Part shown: piece by piece, positions 50,760-62,791 of the stretch
How positions within the stretch are numbered: position 1 is the stretch's first letter
How the letters are laid out: each line of letters starts with the position of its first letter
Origin: Serpentinimonas barnesii
Lineage (GTDB): Bacteria > Pseudomonadota > Gammaproteobacteria > Burkholderiales > Burkholderiaceae_C
Length of the DNA: 64,000 nt
Assembly: GCF_000696225.1 (NCBI RefSeq)
Contig: NZ_BAWN01000024.1
Coordinates: 1-64,000 of the forward strand
Reading direction: 5' to 3'
Notes under the pieces: generated by a model
What the model saw: the letters and a program-made list of their open reading frames with translations, nothing else
Told to the model about the DNA's origin: nothing
Databases searched by the model: none
Translations under genes and position numbers: made by a program

Positions 50760-51749
50760 TCAGGCCGCGCGCAGGCGCTCGATCAGGCCATTGAGCTCGT
50801 CGATTGAGGCAAAGCCTATCACCAGCTCGCCCTGCTCGGGGTGGCTGCCGCCGCGCCCCTTGCGCGGGCTGCGGCTTTTTAGCCGCAGCTCGACCCGGGC
50901 GGTGAAGTGGTCCGACAGCTCCTGCTCCAGCCGCACCAGATCGCGCGGCTTTTCTGGGGCTGGCGCTGGTGGGGTGAGGCGAAACTCGGCTGAGAGCTTT
51001 TTCACCAGCCGCTCGGCCTCGCGCACCGAAAGCGCCTTGGCGCTGATCTGGTGCGCCGCCGTGATCTGCGCCGCCCCTTGCAAGCCCAGCAGAGCGCGTG
51101 CGTGCCCCATGTCGATGTCACCGGCCAGCAGCAGCCCCTGCACCGGCTCGGCCAGGTTGAGCAGGCGCAGCAGGTTGCTGGTGGCGCTGCGCGAGCGCCC
51201 CACGGCCTGCGCCGCCTGCTCGTGCGTGAGGCCAAATTCGTGCAGCAGCCGCTGCAGGCCCTGCGCTTCTTCCAGCGGATTCAGGTCTTCGCGCTGGATG
51301 TTTTCGATCAGCGCCATGGCGGCGGCCGCCTCGTCGGGCACGTCGCGCACCAGCACCGGAACCGTATCCAGACCGGCCAGCGCAGCCGCTCGAAAGCGCC
51401 GCTCGCCCGCGATGATTTCATACACCGGACGCGCGCCGCGCACGGCCTGCGCTTGCCCCTGCTGCGCCTGCCAGGCGGCTAGGCGGCGCTCGCCTTCGTC
51501 CTGCGCCAGCCGGCGCACCAAGATCGGCTGCATGATGCCTTGCGCCTTGATGCTCTCGGCCAGCTCGTACAGCGCGCCTTCGTCCATGCGCGTGCGCGGC
51601 TGGTAGGTGCCGGGCACGAGGTCGCTCAGCGCCAACTGGTGCGGCAGGTCGCGCTGCGCCGGGTCTTGGCCCTCGTGGCCCTCGTCGAGCCGCGGCCCCA
51701 GCAAGGCTTCGAGCCCACGGCCCAATCCCTTGGTTTTTTTGTTCAGCAT
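50760..51749 (-). CDS. parB: Chromosome partitioning protein ParB
   Basis: 329 residues from the ATG at 51749, giving the classical start KKTKGLGRGLEALLG. ParB motifs are YQPRTRMDEGALYELAESIK, YEIIAGERRFRAA, IENIQREDLNPLEEAQGLQR and the helix-turn-helix LTHEQAAQAVGRSRSATSNL. ParB binds parS and uses CTP to slide; with ParA it segregates the origin region. An insertion of about 25 residues (DEGERRLAAWQAQQGQAQAV and following) lies between the N-terminal box and GERR, not seen in typical ParB. It follows parA with a 132-base gap. Confidence 0.95.
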   Translation of the reverse strand: MLNKKTKGLGRGLEALLGPRLDEGHEGQDPAQRDLPHQLALSDLVPGTYQPRTRMDEGALYELAESIKAQGIMQPILVRRLAQDEGERRLAAWQAQQGQAQAVRGARPVYEIIAGERRFRAAALAGLDTVPVLVRDVPDEAAAAMALIENIQREDLNPLEEAQGLQRLLHEFGLTHEQAAQAVGRSRSATSNLLRLLNLAEPVQGLLLAGDIDMGHARALLGLQGAAQITAAHQISAKALSVREAERLVKKLSAEFRLTPPAPAPEKPRDLVRLEQELSDHFTARVELRLKSRSPRKGRGGSHPEQGELVIGFASIDELNGLIERLRAA

Positions 51750-51881
51750 GGCAGGGTCCTGCGGCCGCCCAGGGCCTTTGAGCGGCCCATGCAGAGGGTG
51801 GCAAACGATGGGTGGGGATTCATCTTGGAATGGTGTGAAAGGCAAGCGGGCCCGGGCGTGTGGCTTGGGGGCTGGATCGGC

Positions 51882-52655
51882 TCAGAGCTTGTCGATGCGC
51901 GCCACCATTTCGTGCGCAAATTCGACAAAGGCCTTGCTGCCGCGTGCGCTGGGGTCGAACACCACGCCGGGCTGGCCATAGCTGGGGGCTTCGGCCAGGC
52001 GCACGTTGCGCGGGATCACGCTGTCGAACACCTTGTCGCCAAAATGCGCCTTCAACTGCTCGCTCACCTGCTGCTGCAAGGTGATGCGCGGGTCGAACAT
52101 GACGCGCAGCAGCCCGATCAGCTTGAGTTCGCGGTTCAGGTTGGCGTGCACCTGCTTGATGGTGTTGACCAAATCCGACAAGCCTTCGAGCGCAAAATAC
52201 TCGCACTGCATCGGCACCACCACGCCGTGCGCCGCGCACAGGCCGTTGAGGGTGAGCAGGCTCAGGGCGGGTGGGCAGTCGATCAGCACAAAATCGTAGT
52301 CGGCTTCGACCGCTGCCAGCGCTATTTTCAGGCGCAGCTCGCGCTGCGGCAGCTCGACCAGCTCGATTTCAGCACCGGCCAGCTCGCGGTTGGCCCCCAG
52401 CACCTGGTAGCCGCAACCGGGCCCGGCCGGCACCACGGCCTGCGTCAGCGGGGTGGCTCCGAGCAGCACGTCGTAAACCGTGTGCTGCAGCGCGCGCTTG
52501 TCCACGCCCGAGCCCATGGTGGCGTTGCCTTGCGGATCGAGGTCGATCAGCAGCACGCGCTGCCCGACCTGCGCCAAGCCCGCAGCCAGGTTGACGGCGG
52601 TGGTGGTCTTGCCTACACCGCCTTTTTGGTTGGCGACACAGAAGGTTTTGGCCAT
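51882..52655 (-). CDS. parA: Chromosome partitioning ATPase ParA
   Basis: 257 residues. The deviant Walker A reads NQKGGVGKTTTAVNLAAGLA, followed by LLIDLDPQGNATMGSG and YDFVLIDCPPALSLLTLN. This is the short chromosomal Soj/ParA type. It is a nucleoid-binding ATPase that moves ParB-parS complexes. The ATG at 52655 starts the first strand directly. It is upstream of parB and downstream of rsmG in the usual mnmG-rsmG-parA-parB arrangement. Confidence 0.96.
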   Translation of the reverse strand: MAKTFCVANQKGGVGKTTTAVNLAAGLAQVGQRVLLIDLDPQGNATMGSGVDKRALQHTVYDVLLGATPLTQAVVPAGPGCGYQVLGANRELAGAEIELVELPQRELRLKIALAAVEADYDFVLIDCPPALSLLTLNGLCAAHGVVVPMQCEYFALEGLSDLVNTIKQVHANLNRELKLIGLLRVMFDPRITLQQQVSEQLKAHFGDKVFDSVIPRNVRLAEAPSYGQPGVVFDPSARGSKAFVEFAHEMVARIDKL

Positions 52656-52868
52656 GTAACGTGGGTGAAGCGTGCGGGTGAGACGCTGCGATCCGTTGCG
52701 CTGCGCAGTGGGTGGGATTGTGGACTTGCAATGGGGCAGAGTGTAAGCCTTGCGCGGCGCACCACAGCGCGGCCACGCACAGTGCTGGCGGGCGCGCAAG
52801 CCGCCCACCCCAAGCTGTGCGCAGGGCAGCAGGCGTGTACGGCCCTCGGCCTAACCAAGCCCAAAGGC

Positions 52869-53521
52869 TCAGGCCCGCAGCCGCATCCAGACCAGGCAGC
52901 GCTCGGCGTCCAACCCCGGAACGCTGATCGGTTCCACGTGAAACACCTCGACTTCGGGTGGCAGCGCCGCGATTTCCTCCTGCGGCCACTTGCCCTTGAG
53001 CGCCAGCCACAGCCCTTGCGGCGCCAGTGCCGAGCGGGACAAGCGGGTGAAATCGGCCAGCGAGGCAAAGGCACGCGAGAGCACCAGATCGTGCGGCTGC
53101 ACCATCTGCTCCACACGCGCGTGCAAGCCCTGCAGGTTGGGCAGGCGCAGCGCCGCCGCCACCTGGCTGATGAACAGCGCCTTCTTGGCCACGGCATCGA
53201 CGCAGCGCACCTGCAGCGCCGGGTTGGCAATCGCCAGCACCGCACCCGGCAAGCCGCCGCCCGAACCCACATCGAGCAGGCGCGGCGCCTGCGCCAGCCC
53301 AAGCGCGGCCAACTGGCGCTGCACCGGGGCGCAAACCGCTAGGCTGTCGAGCAGGTGGTGGGTGAGCACCTGCTGCGGCTGGCGCAGCGCGCTCAGGTTA
53401 TAGACCCGGTTCCATTTGAGCAGCCAATCGGCGTAGTCGAGCAGGCACTGCTGCTGCGCCGGGCTCAAGTCCAGTTGCAATTCGGCCAGGCCCGTGCGCA
53501 AGCCATCCGCGAGCGGGTGGC

Positions 53522-53525
<4 letters not shown>
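52869..53525 (-). CDS. rsmG: 16S rRNA (guanine-527 N7) methyltransferase RsmG
   Basis: 218 residues. The AdoMet motif reads [46 protein letters not shown] before it is strongly RsmG. RsmG methylates G527 of 16S rRNA, and its loss gives low-level streptomycin resistance. It overlaps the mnmG stop by four bases. The gene contains an imperfect parS-like sequence near its 3' end. Confidence 0.95.
52930..52945. promoter_or_regulatory. Imperfect parS-like site inside rsmG
   Basis: GGTTCCACGTGAAACA differs from the parS consensus TGTTTCACGTGAAACA at two positions (1 and 5). It keeps the central CACGTG, and the right arm GTGAAACA is exact. It lies about 900 bases from the perfect site in mnmG and close to parA, as expected for a secondary ParB site. 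Confidence 0.5.
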
Positions 53526-55525
<2,000 letters not shown>

Positions 55526-55597
55526 GCCATGTCCGCCTTGCCTACACGCGCGGCCGCAAAGGGGCGGCGCAAGGGGCGATTTTAGGTCGTTGACCCG

Positions 55598-55810
55598 CTA
55601 CGCAAGAACCTCGATGTATTCAACCTGGCTGGCACCCTCTGGAATGGTCAATCCGTCTTCGCGCAAGCCTTCGAGGTGAAAGACGATGGCTTCGCGCAGC
55701 TCGGCTTCGACTTCGGCGACGGTTGTGCCCGTGGCAACGCAACCCGGTAAATCGGGAACATAAGCCGAGTAGTTGGCTGCGGCCTTTTCAATCACGATGG
55801 CATAGCGCAT
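55598..55810 (-). CDS. hicB: HicB-family antitoxin
   Basis: 70 residues. The family start MRYAIVIEKAAANYSAYVPD is followed by LPGCVATGTTVAEVEAELREAI, the partial RNase H-like HicB fold. No C-terminal DNA-binding domain is visible. HicB neutralises HicA. It lies 6 bases after hicA on the same strand, a gene order toxin-antitoxin. Composition is a little lower in GC than its neighbours, as is usual for acquired modules. Confidence 0.88.
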   Translation of the reverse strand: MRYAIVIEKAAANYSAYVPDLPGCVATGTTVAEVEAELREAIVFHLEGLREDGLTIPEGASQVEYIEVLA

Positions 55811-55816
55811 ACGTCC

Positions 55817-56005
55817 TCACAATTTCAAACCGGCCTGCTTTTGAATGCTGTTCAGGGTGCCGGGTGCCAGCTCATCGCTGGGTTTGCCGGGAACAGTGAC
55901 GCGGCCGGGCTTGCTGGCATGCTTGTATTGGCGATGGCTTCCACGAGTCGCAACCAGACGCCAGCCACCCGCTTGGAGCAATCTCAGAACCTCACTGACC
56001 TTCAT
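55817..56005 (-). CDS. hicA: HicA-family mRNA interferase toxin
   Basis: 62 residues from the ATG at 56005; there is no clear ribosome-binding site. The double-stranded RNA-binding-like fold has the conserved catalytic histidine in TRGSHRQYKH and the tail PGTLNSIQKQAG. HicA cleaves mRNA; HicB binds it. The pair forms a type II toxin-antitoxin module between mnmG and the LpxL-like gene. Nothing marks a larger mobile element around it. Confidence 0.88.
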   Translation of the reverse strand: MKVSEVLRLLQAGGWRLVATRGSHRQYKHASKPGRVTVPGKPSDELAPGTLNSIQKQAGLKL

Positions 56006-56105
56006 GGGGGAAAGATACCACAATGGCAAAGTGCAGGGCGATAGGCGCGCGACACCCTTGGACCATCACGGGTGCCGCATGCCCCACCCAAGCGGCATCC
56101 AGACC

Positions 56106-56993
56106 TCAATACACCGACGCCTGCCCCGGCGGGCGGCTCTTGAAGCGCCGGTGCAGCCAGTGGTACTGGCCCGGGGTCTGGCGCACGGCCGTTTCGAGCG
56201 TGGCGTTCATGCGCTGCGCGTCGGCGGCGTCGTTGCCACTGGGGAAATCGGCCCACAACGGCGAGACTTCGAGACTGTAGCCGCTGGGCGTCATGCGGCA
56301 GAACAGGCTGGCCACGGGGGCCTGGGCGGCGCTGGCGTAGCGCGACAGCGCCGTCACGGTGGCGGCCGGCACGCCAAAGAAGGGCACGAACACGGCGTTG
56401 TGCGCGCCCAAATCCATATCGGGCAACAGCATCAAGGCGGCCCCCTCGTGCAGGCCGCGCAGCACCGGGCGTATGCTTTCGCGGCGCGAGACCAGGCGCG
56501 GCGCACCGAAGCGTGCGCGCCCCTGGTTGACCCAGCGCTCCAGCCAGGGCCGCTTTTGCGGCGAATAGACCGTGATCCAAGGGCGTTCGACTTCGAGCGT
56601 GATGCGCGTCCAGCAGGCGTCGAGCCCGCTGAAGTGCGGCGCAAAATACACCATCGGGCCGGGGCGCTGCAGCACCTGCTGCGGGTCGTCGAGCCGCACC
56701 CGCTGGCGCACCAGCGCCGCGCTGCCGTGCCAGAGCCAGACCCGGTCCAGCGCCGATTGCGCCAGGTGCCTGAAGGCCTGCCAGAGCCAGCGCCGCCGCT
56801 GCCACGGCGTGGCCTCAGGGAAACACAGTTGCAGGTTGCGCCGGGCGATCTGGCGCCGGCGCTTGGCCAGCAACAGCAACAGCAACCCCAGCAGCGCCCC
56901 GAGCGCGCGCCACAGCGGCAGCGGCAGATGCGCCAGCGCACGCAGCCAGAGCGGGCCAGGCGGCGGCGGGGTGCTGGGTTCAGCAGTCGGCAC
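56106..56993 (-). CDS. LpxL/HtrB-type lipid A acyltransferase-like protein
   Basis: About 295 residues. The start is uncertain: a GTG at 56993 is used here, while TTG codons at 57011 and 57038 overlap the end of the aldehyde dehydrogenase gene. One N-terminal membrane helix (about residues 25-40) precedes the acyltransferase domain. VYFAPHFSGLDA holds the catalytic HxxxxD-type motif (H, then D five residues on), and HYWLHRRFKSRP-like sequence ends the domain (here QYHWLHRRFKSRP). The family transfers secondary acyl chains to lipid A. This member could have another lipid acceptor. Confidence 0.82.
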   Translation of the reverse strand: MPTAEPSTPPPPGPLWLRALAHLPLPLWRALGALLGLLLLLLAKRRRQIARRNLQLCFPEATPWQRRRWLWQAFRHLAQSALDRVWLWHGSAALVRQRVRLDDPQQVLQRPGPMVYFAPHFSGLDACWTRITLEVERPWITVYSPQKRPWLERWVNQGRARFGAPRLVSRRESIRPVLRGLHEGAALMLLPDMDLGAHNAVFVPFFGVPAATVTALSRYASAAQAPVASLFCRMTPSGYSLEVSPLWADFPSGNDAADAQRMNATLETAVRQTPGQYHWLHRRFKSRPPGQASVY

Positions 56994-57007
56994 GGCGGGC
57001 GCCGGGC

Positions 57008-58492
57008 TCAAGCCAACGGGCTGTCGATGCGCAGCCAAGTGGTTTTGAGCTCGGTGTATTTGTCGAAGGCGTGCAGCGATTTGTCGCGCCCCATGCCACT
57101 TTGCTTGTAGCCGCCAAAGGGCACGGTGATGTCGTCCTCGTCGTACTGGTTCACGTGGATGGTGCCCGCGCGCAGCGCCCGCGCCACGCCGTGGGCGCGG
57201 TTGATGTCGCGGCTCCAGACCGAGGCCTGCAGGCCGTAGATGCTGTCGTTGGCCAGCCGCACCGCTTCGGCGGCATCGGCAAAGGGCAGCACCGCCAGCA
57301 CCGGGCCAAAGATTTCTTCGCGCGCAATGCGCATGTGGCTGCGAACACCGCCAAATACCGTGGGTTGCAGGTAGCAGCCGCCCGGCACCGGGTGCACGCG
57401 CTGGCCACCGGCGAGCAACTGCGCGCCCTCGCTTTGGCCCACCGCGATGTAGCGCAGCACGGACTCGGTTTGCGCCTCATCCACCAGCGCGCCCTGCACC
57501 GTCTGCTCCAGCAGCGGGTGCGCCGGTTGGAACTGCGGCAGCAGTTCGAGCGCGCGCGCCACGAAGGCGTCGTGGATGGAATGGTGCAGCAGCAGCCGGG
57601 TAGGCGCGTTGCAGCTCTGGCCGCAGTTGAAGAACACGCTGCCCACCACCGCCTGCACCGCACGCTCCAAGTCGGGGCAGTCATCAAAGACGATGAAGGG
57701 CGACTTGCCGCCCAGCTCGGTCCAGGCGCGCTTGAGGTTGCTCTGCCCAGCCATGATGTGGATCTGCTTGCCCACGCGGGTGCTGCCGGTGAAGGCGATG
57801 CAATCCACATCGGGGTGCAGCGCCAGCGGCGCCCCGGCCTCGGGCCCGTAGCCCGGCACCACGTTGAGCACCCCAGGCGGCAGGCCCGCTTGCAGACCGA
57901 GTTCGGCCAGCCGCAGTGCGCTAAAGGGCGATTTTTCGCTGGGCTTGAGCACCACCGCGTTGCCCGCCGCCAGCGCCGGGGCCACTTTCCAGACCGCCAT
58001 CAGCAGCGGGTAGTTCCAGGGCACGATCACGCCCACCACCCCGACCGGCTCGCGCTGGATCAGGGCCAGCGCATTGGCGGGTGTGGGCGCGATCTGGTCA
58101 TAGACCTTGTCGGTGGCCTCGCCGAACCAGCGCAGGCAGTTGGCGGCCCCGGCCACATCCACGCCCTTGGCGTATTGCAGCGGCTTGCCCATGTCGAGGG
58201 TTTCGGTCAGGGCCAGCTCGTCGGCGTGTTGCAGCAGCAGCTCGGCCCAGCGCAGCAGCACCCGCTTGCGCTTGGCGGGCGCCTGGCCGGACCAGCGCCG
58301 GTCTTCGAAGGCTGCCCGGGCGGCCGCCACCGCCGCGTCTATGTCAGCGGCGGCGCAGCGCGCCACCTCGGGCAGCACGCGGCCGTCTATCGGCGAGGTC
58401 TTGCTGAACGTGGCCCCGTCCCGCGCCGCCACGCGCTGGCCCGCGATGAAGGCGCGCCCGTCGAGGCGCAAGGTGTCGGCAGTCAGGCTCAT
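57008..58492 (-). CDS. puuC: Aldehyde dehydrogenase, 4-(gamma-glutamylamino)butanal or aminobutanal type
   Basis: 494 residues. I chose the ATG at 58492 because GGAGAA lies upstream; another ATG at 58510 overlaps the potI stop. Motifs are VIVPWNYPLLMAVWKVAPAL, FTGSTRVGKQI, TELGGKSPF (catalytic Glu) and FFNCGQSCNAPTR (catalytic Cys). The sequence is close to PuuC of E. coli (495 residues), which oxidises aldehydes from putrescine catabolism to GABA precursors. As the last gene of spuC-potFGHI-puuC it would oxidise 4-aminobutanal made by SpuC to GABA. Confidence 0.9.
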   Translation of the reverse strand: MSLTADTLRLDGRAFIAGQRVAARDGATFSKTSPIDGRVLPEVARCAAADIDAAVAAARAAFEDRRWSGQAPAKRKRVLLRWAELLLQHADELALTETLDMGKPLQYAKGVDVAGAANCLRWFGEATDKVYDQIAPTPANALALIQREPVGVVGVIVPWNYPLLMAVWKVAPALAAGNAVVLKPSEKSPFSALRLAELGLQAGLPPGVLNVVPGYGPEAGAPLALHPDVDCIAFTGSTRVGKQIHIMAGQSNLKRAWTELGGKSPFIVFDDCPDLERAVQAVVGSVFFNCGQSCNAPTRLLLHHSIHDAFVARALELLPQFQPAHPLLEQTVQGALVDEAQTESVLRYIAVGQSEGAQLLAGGQRVHPVPGGCYLQPTVFGGVRSHMRIAREEIFGPVLAVLPFADAAEAVRLANDSIYGLQASVWSRDINRAHGVARALRAGTIHVNQYDEDDITVPFGGYKQSGMGRDKSLHAFDKYTELKTTWLRIDSPLA

Positions 58493-58509
58493 GGCGTTCT
58501 CCGGGGTCA

Positions 58510-59352
58510 TCACGCACCGCGCAGCGCCTGCGCCATCTCGCGCTGGCGCTTGCGCGTCGAGCGCGCCACCCACAGCGCGTAGCTCAGCACGAACAGCGTC
58601 ACGGTGAGGATGAGCAGCGTGGCGGCGGCGTAGATGGTCGGGTTGATGCCGCGCACGGCGTAGTTGAAAATCACCTGCGGCAGCGTGCTCACCCCAGGGC
58701 CGGAGAGGAACAGGGTGATCACCACGTCGTCGAAGGAGAGCGTAAAGGCCAGCAGAAATGCCGCCAGGATGGCGGGCGCGATATTGGGCAGCGTGACCAG
58801 AAAAAACACCTGGTGCGGGCGCGCCCCGAGGTCCATCGCCGCTTCCTCGATGCTGCGGTCCACCTCTTGCAGGCGCGACTGCACCACCACCATGGCAAAC
58901 GCCATGCCCAGCAGGGTGTGGCCGATGACGATGGTGATCAGGCCGCGCTCAGGGCCGCCGAACACGTTTTGCGCCCCCACCATCAGCAGCAGCAGCGACA
59001 GGCCGATGATGACCTCGGGCATCACCATGGGGGCCGTGGCCATGCCGGAAAACACGGTGCGGCCCCAAAAGCGCTGGTAGCGCACCAGCACGAAGGCGCA
59101 AAAGGTGCCCAGCACCGCCGCCAGCAAGCCGGTCACGAAAGCCACTTGCAGCGAGACGATGAAGCCTTCGATGATGCGCGTATCGGCCAGCAGCGCCTCG
59201 TACCAGCGCAGCGAAAAACCGGTAAATGATGCGTGCTGGCGCGTGCTGTTGAAAGAAAACAGAATCATGAACGCCAGCGGGGCGTACAAAAACAGGAACA
59301 CCAGCGCCAGCCAGACCTTGCCCAGGTGCTTGTTGAGCCAATTGCTTTTCAT
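58510..59352 (-). CDS. potI: Putrescine ABC transporter permease PotI
   Basis: 280 residues with six helices. The permease consensus includes MDLGARPHQVFFLVTLPNIA and SFDDVVITLFLSGPGVSTLP, the latter typical of PotI/PotC. It pairs with PotH to form the channel for putrescine. Its stop overlaps a possible upstream ATG of puuC. It lies 19 bases after potH. Confidence 0.93.
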   Translation of the reverse strand: MKSNWLNKHLGKVWLALVFLFLYAPLAFMILFSFNSTRQHASFTGFSLRWYEALLADTRIIEGFIVSLQVAFVTGLLAAVLGTFCAFVLVRYQRFWGRTVFSGMATAPMVMPEVIIGLSLLLLMVGAQNVFGGPERGLITIVIGHTLLGMAFAMVVVQSRLQEVDRSIEEAAMDLGARPHQVFFLVTLPNIAPAILAAFLLAFTLSFDDVVITLFLSGPGVSTLPQVIFNYAVRGINPTIYAAATLLILTVTLFVLSYALWVARSTRKRQREMAQALRGA

Positions 59353-59371
59353 GGTTGCGGCCCTCTGGGTG

Positions 59372-60292
59372 TCAGCGCCCGTCGGCGCTATCGCGCACGC
59401 CGTAGCGGAAGTAGAGCATCATGGGCACCAGAATCAGCACCAGCATCAGCACCGCCAGCGCCGCCGCGCGCGGCCAGTTGTTGGCAATAAACATTTCGTC
59501 CCAGACCACGCGCCCGATCATGATGTTGTCGGCCCCGCCCAGCAGCGAAGGCACCACGAACTCGCCCATCGAGGGGATGAAGACCAGCATCATGCCGGCA
59601 ATGATGCCGGGCTTGGACAGCGGCACCGTGATCAGCCAAAAGGCCTTGAAGGGCGAGGCCCCGAGGTCGTAGGCCGCTTCCAGCAGGCGAAAATCCATTT
59701 TCACCAGATTGGCGTAGAGCGGCAACACCATGAAGGGCAGATAGACATAGACCATGCCGATCAACATGGAAAAATCGGTGTAGAGCAGGCGCAGCGGCTC
59801 CTCGCTTACGCCCACCCACATCAAAAACTGGTTCAGCACGCCAAAATCGCTCAAAATGCCCTTCCAGGCAAAGACGCGCAGCATGAACGAGGTCCAGAAC
59901 GGCAGCATCAGCATCATCAGCAGAATCAGCCGGGTTTCGGGCGCGCTGCGGGCGATGAAGTAAGCAAAGGGGTAGCCTATCACCAGGCACAGCAGCGCCG
60001 TGATGAGCGCATAGACGATCGAGCGCAAATAGGATTCGACGTACAGGGTCTGGAACAGCGCGCCGTCGGGGCCGGTGCGGAAAATGCTCCAGTAGTTCTC
60101 GAACTTGAGCAGCAGCACGCCTTGCTCGGCGTCCCAGAGCGGCTGGAAGGGGTGAATCTCGTTGCCCATATCGACAAAGCTGATATACAGCAATATCAAA
60201 AAAGGCAAAAAGAAAAAGATCAGCAGCCAGACATAGGGCACGCCGATAACAAAACGGCGGCCGGGCATGGACAGTTGAAAGGGCTTGGCCAC
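59372..60292 (-). CDS. potH: Putrescine ABC transporter permease PotH
   Basis: 306 residues. Six membrane segments, the EAA loop AAYDLGASPFKAFWLITVPL, and PSLLGGADNIMIGRVVWDEM match PotH/PotB. The cytoplasmic N-terminus MAKPFQLSMPGRRFVIGVPY is typical. It lies 24 bases after potG. Confidence 0.93.
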   Translation of the reverse strand: MAKPFQLSMPGRRFVIGVPYVWLLIFFFLPFLILLYISFVDMGNEIHPFQPLWDAEQGVLLLKFENYWSIFRTGPDGALFQTLYVESYLRSIVYALITALLCLVIGYPFAYFIARSAPETRLILLMMLMLPFWTSFMLRVFAWKGILSDFGVLNQFLMWVGVSEEPLRLLYTDFSMLIGMVYVYLPFMVLPLYANLVKMDFRLLEAAYDLGASPFKAFWLITVPLSKPGIIAGMMLVFIPSMGEFVVPSLLGGADNIMIGRVVWDEMFIANNWPRAAALAVLMLVLILVPMMLYFRYGVRDSADGR

Positions 60293-60316
60293 GATGGTTC
60301 GCTTCTGAAACGGCGA

Positions 60317-61420
<1,104 letters not shown>

Positions 61421-61454
61421 GTGCGCGCCTCGGTCTGCCCTGTACAAGATGGAA

Positions 61455-61487
61455 GGCCGCCGCACCCCGAACGGGGTGCCAGCGGCC
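61455..61487 (-). other. Strong intercistronic hairpin between potF and potG
   Basis: GGCCGC/GCGGCC and GCACCCC/GGGGTGC form a nearly continuous 13-pair stem with a four-base loop in the 104-base gap. There is no U run, so it is probably an mRNA-stabilising or processing structure that raises the binding protein level over the membrane components. Confidence 0.6.
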
Positions 61488-61524
61488 TGCGAGTGGTGTG
61501 AACGGTGAACTCTGGGCTGCTCGC

Positions 61525-62661
61525 TCAGCGGCCTTGCTTGAAGCTATTGTAGGCGGTGGCCATGGCTTCGCGCGCCTCGTTGGACAGGCTACCCGGCTGG
61601 ATCATGCGCCCCATGGCCTCGGCTGGCACCATGATGGTGGGGTTGTTGGCGATCTCGGGCTTGATCTGGGGCATGGCAGCCAGGTTGCCGGTGGCAAAGT
61701 TCATCTCGTTGGCCATGCGCGCGGCGTTTTCTGGGCGCAGGAAGAAATTGATGAAGGTGTGCGCGTTGTTGGGGTGGCGCGCGTCGCGGGTGATGGCCAT
61801 GGTGTCCACGAAGATCAGGCCGCCGGTGCTGGGCAGCAGGGCTTCGAGCACGTCGGTGTTGCCCATTTCACGGGCCCGGTTGGCGGCGATGTTGATGTCA
61901 CCGGACCAGCCCAGCACCACGCAAGCCTGGCCGCCCGCGAAGGTGTCGATCATGGTGGAGGTGAAGATGCGGATGTGCGGGCGCACCGTGAGCAGCATGT
62001 CGAGCGCGGCCTGGTAATCGGCGGCGTTGTTGGAGTAGGCGTCGCGCCCGATGAAGTGCAGCGCCGGCGGAATGATCTCGGACGGCGCATCGAGGAAGGC
62101 GATGCCGCAGCGCTGCGCCAGCGCGGTGTATCTGGGGTTGAACACCAGCTCCCAGGCGTTGGCGGGCATGGGGGTGTTGCCCAGCGCGCGCTCCAGGCGG
62201 GTGCGGTTGATGCCCACGGTGGTGAAGCCCCAAGCCCACGGCACCAGGTGGCGGTTTTCCGGGTCGGCCTTGGTCAGGGTGGCCATCAGGGCCGGGTCCA
62301 TATTGGCCAAGTTGGGGATTTTGGTTTTGTCCAGCGGCTGGAAGAAATTGGCCGCGATCTGCTGCGCCGCAAACACGCTGCCCGGCACCACGATGTCGTA
62401 GCCGGTGTTGCCCGCCACCAGGCGCGCATGCAGCACCTCGTTGGAGGCGAAGGTGTCGTAGGTGACGTCGATGCCGGTTTCGGTCTCAAAGGCCTCGATC
62501 AGACCGGTGGGGACGTAGTCGGGCCAGTTGTAGATGTTGAGCACCTTGGGCTCGGCCGGCGGGGCCGCCGGGGCCGGGGCCACCGCGGCGGGCTGCTCGC
62601 GCGGCCCACAAGCCACCAGAAAAGTGGCCGCAAGGGCGGCCGCCAGCAAGGTCTTCAACAT
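61525..62661 (-). CDS. potF: Putrescine-binding periplasmic protein PotF (lipoprotein form)
   Basis: 378 residues from the ATG at 62661. The signal ends in FLVACG with a lipobox cysteine (LVAC), so this PotF is probably lipid-anchored, unlike E. coli PotF. A Pro-Ala linker follows. The mature domain starts VLNIYNWPDYVPTGLIEAFE, a strong PotD/PotF start, and contains VPWAWGFTTVGIN and GGQACVVLGWSGDIN. It binds putrescine for PotGHI. It lies 130 bases after the aminotransferase gene. Confidence 0.92.
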   Translation of the reverse strand: MLKTLLAAALAATFLVACGPREQPAAVAPAPAAPPAEPKVLNIYNWPDYVPTGLIEAFETETGIDVTYDTFASNEVLHARLVAGNTGYDIVVPGSVFAAQQIAANFFQPLDKTKIPNLANMDPALMATLTKADPENRHLVPWAWGFTTVGINRTRLERALGNTPMPANAWELVFNPRYTALAQRCGIAFLDAPSEIIPPALHFIGRDAYSNNAADYQAALDMLLTVRPHIRIFTSTMIDTFAGGQACVVLGWSGDINIAANRAREMGNTDVLEALLPSTGGLIFVDTMAITRDARHPNNAHTFINFFLRPENAARMANEMNFATGNLAAMPQIKPEIANNPTIMVPAEAMGRMIQPGSLSNEAREAMATAYNSFKQGR

Positions 62662-62718
62662 GGTTTCACTCCAGCAAGGAAAGAGCAAAAAAGGATGGGG
62701 AGGGCGCCGCGCACGGGT

Positions 62719-62739
62719 GCTTGGCCTTACAGACCAAGC
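62719..62739. promoter_or_regulatory. Inverted repeat upstream of potF
   Basis: GCTTGG (62719-62724) and CCAAGC (62734-62739) are perfect inverted arms separated by nine bases in the 130-base gap before potF. It may be an operator or a hairpin in the intercistronic region. AT-rich sequence (TAAAAT) lies 20 bases upstream. Confidence 0.35.
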
Positions 62740-62791
62740 AAACCGCGTACCACTTTGAATTTTAGCCCGAAGCACAGGGGTTTGACCCTGC

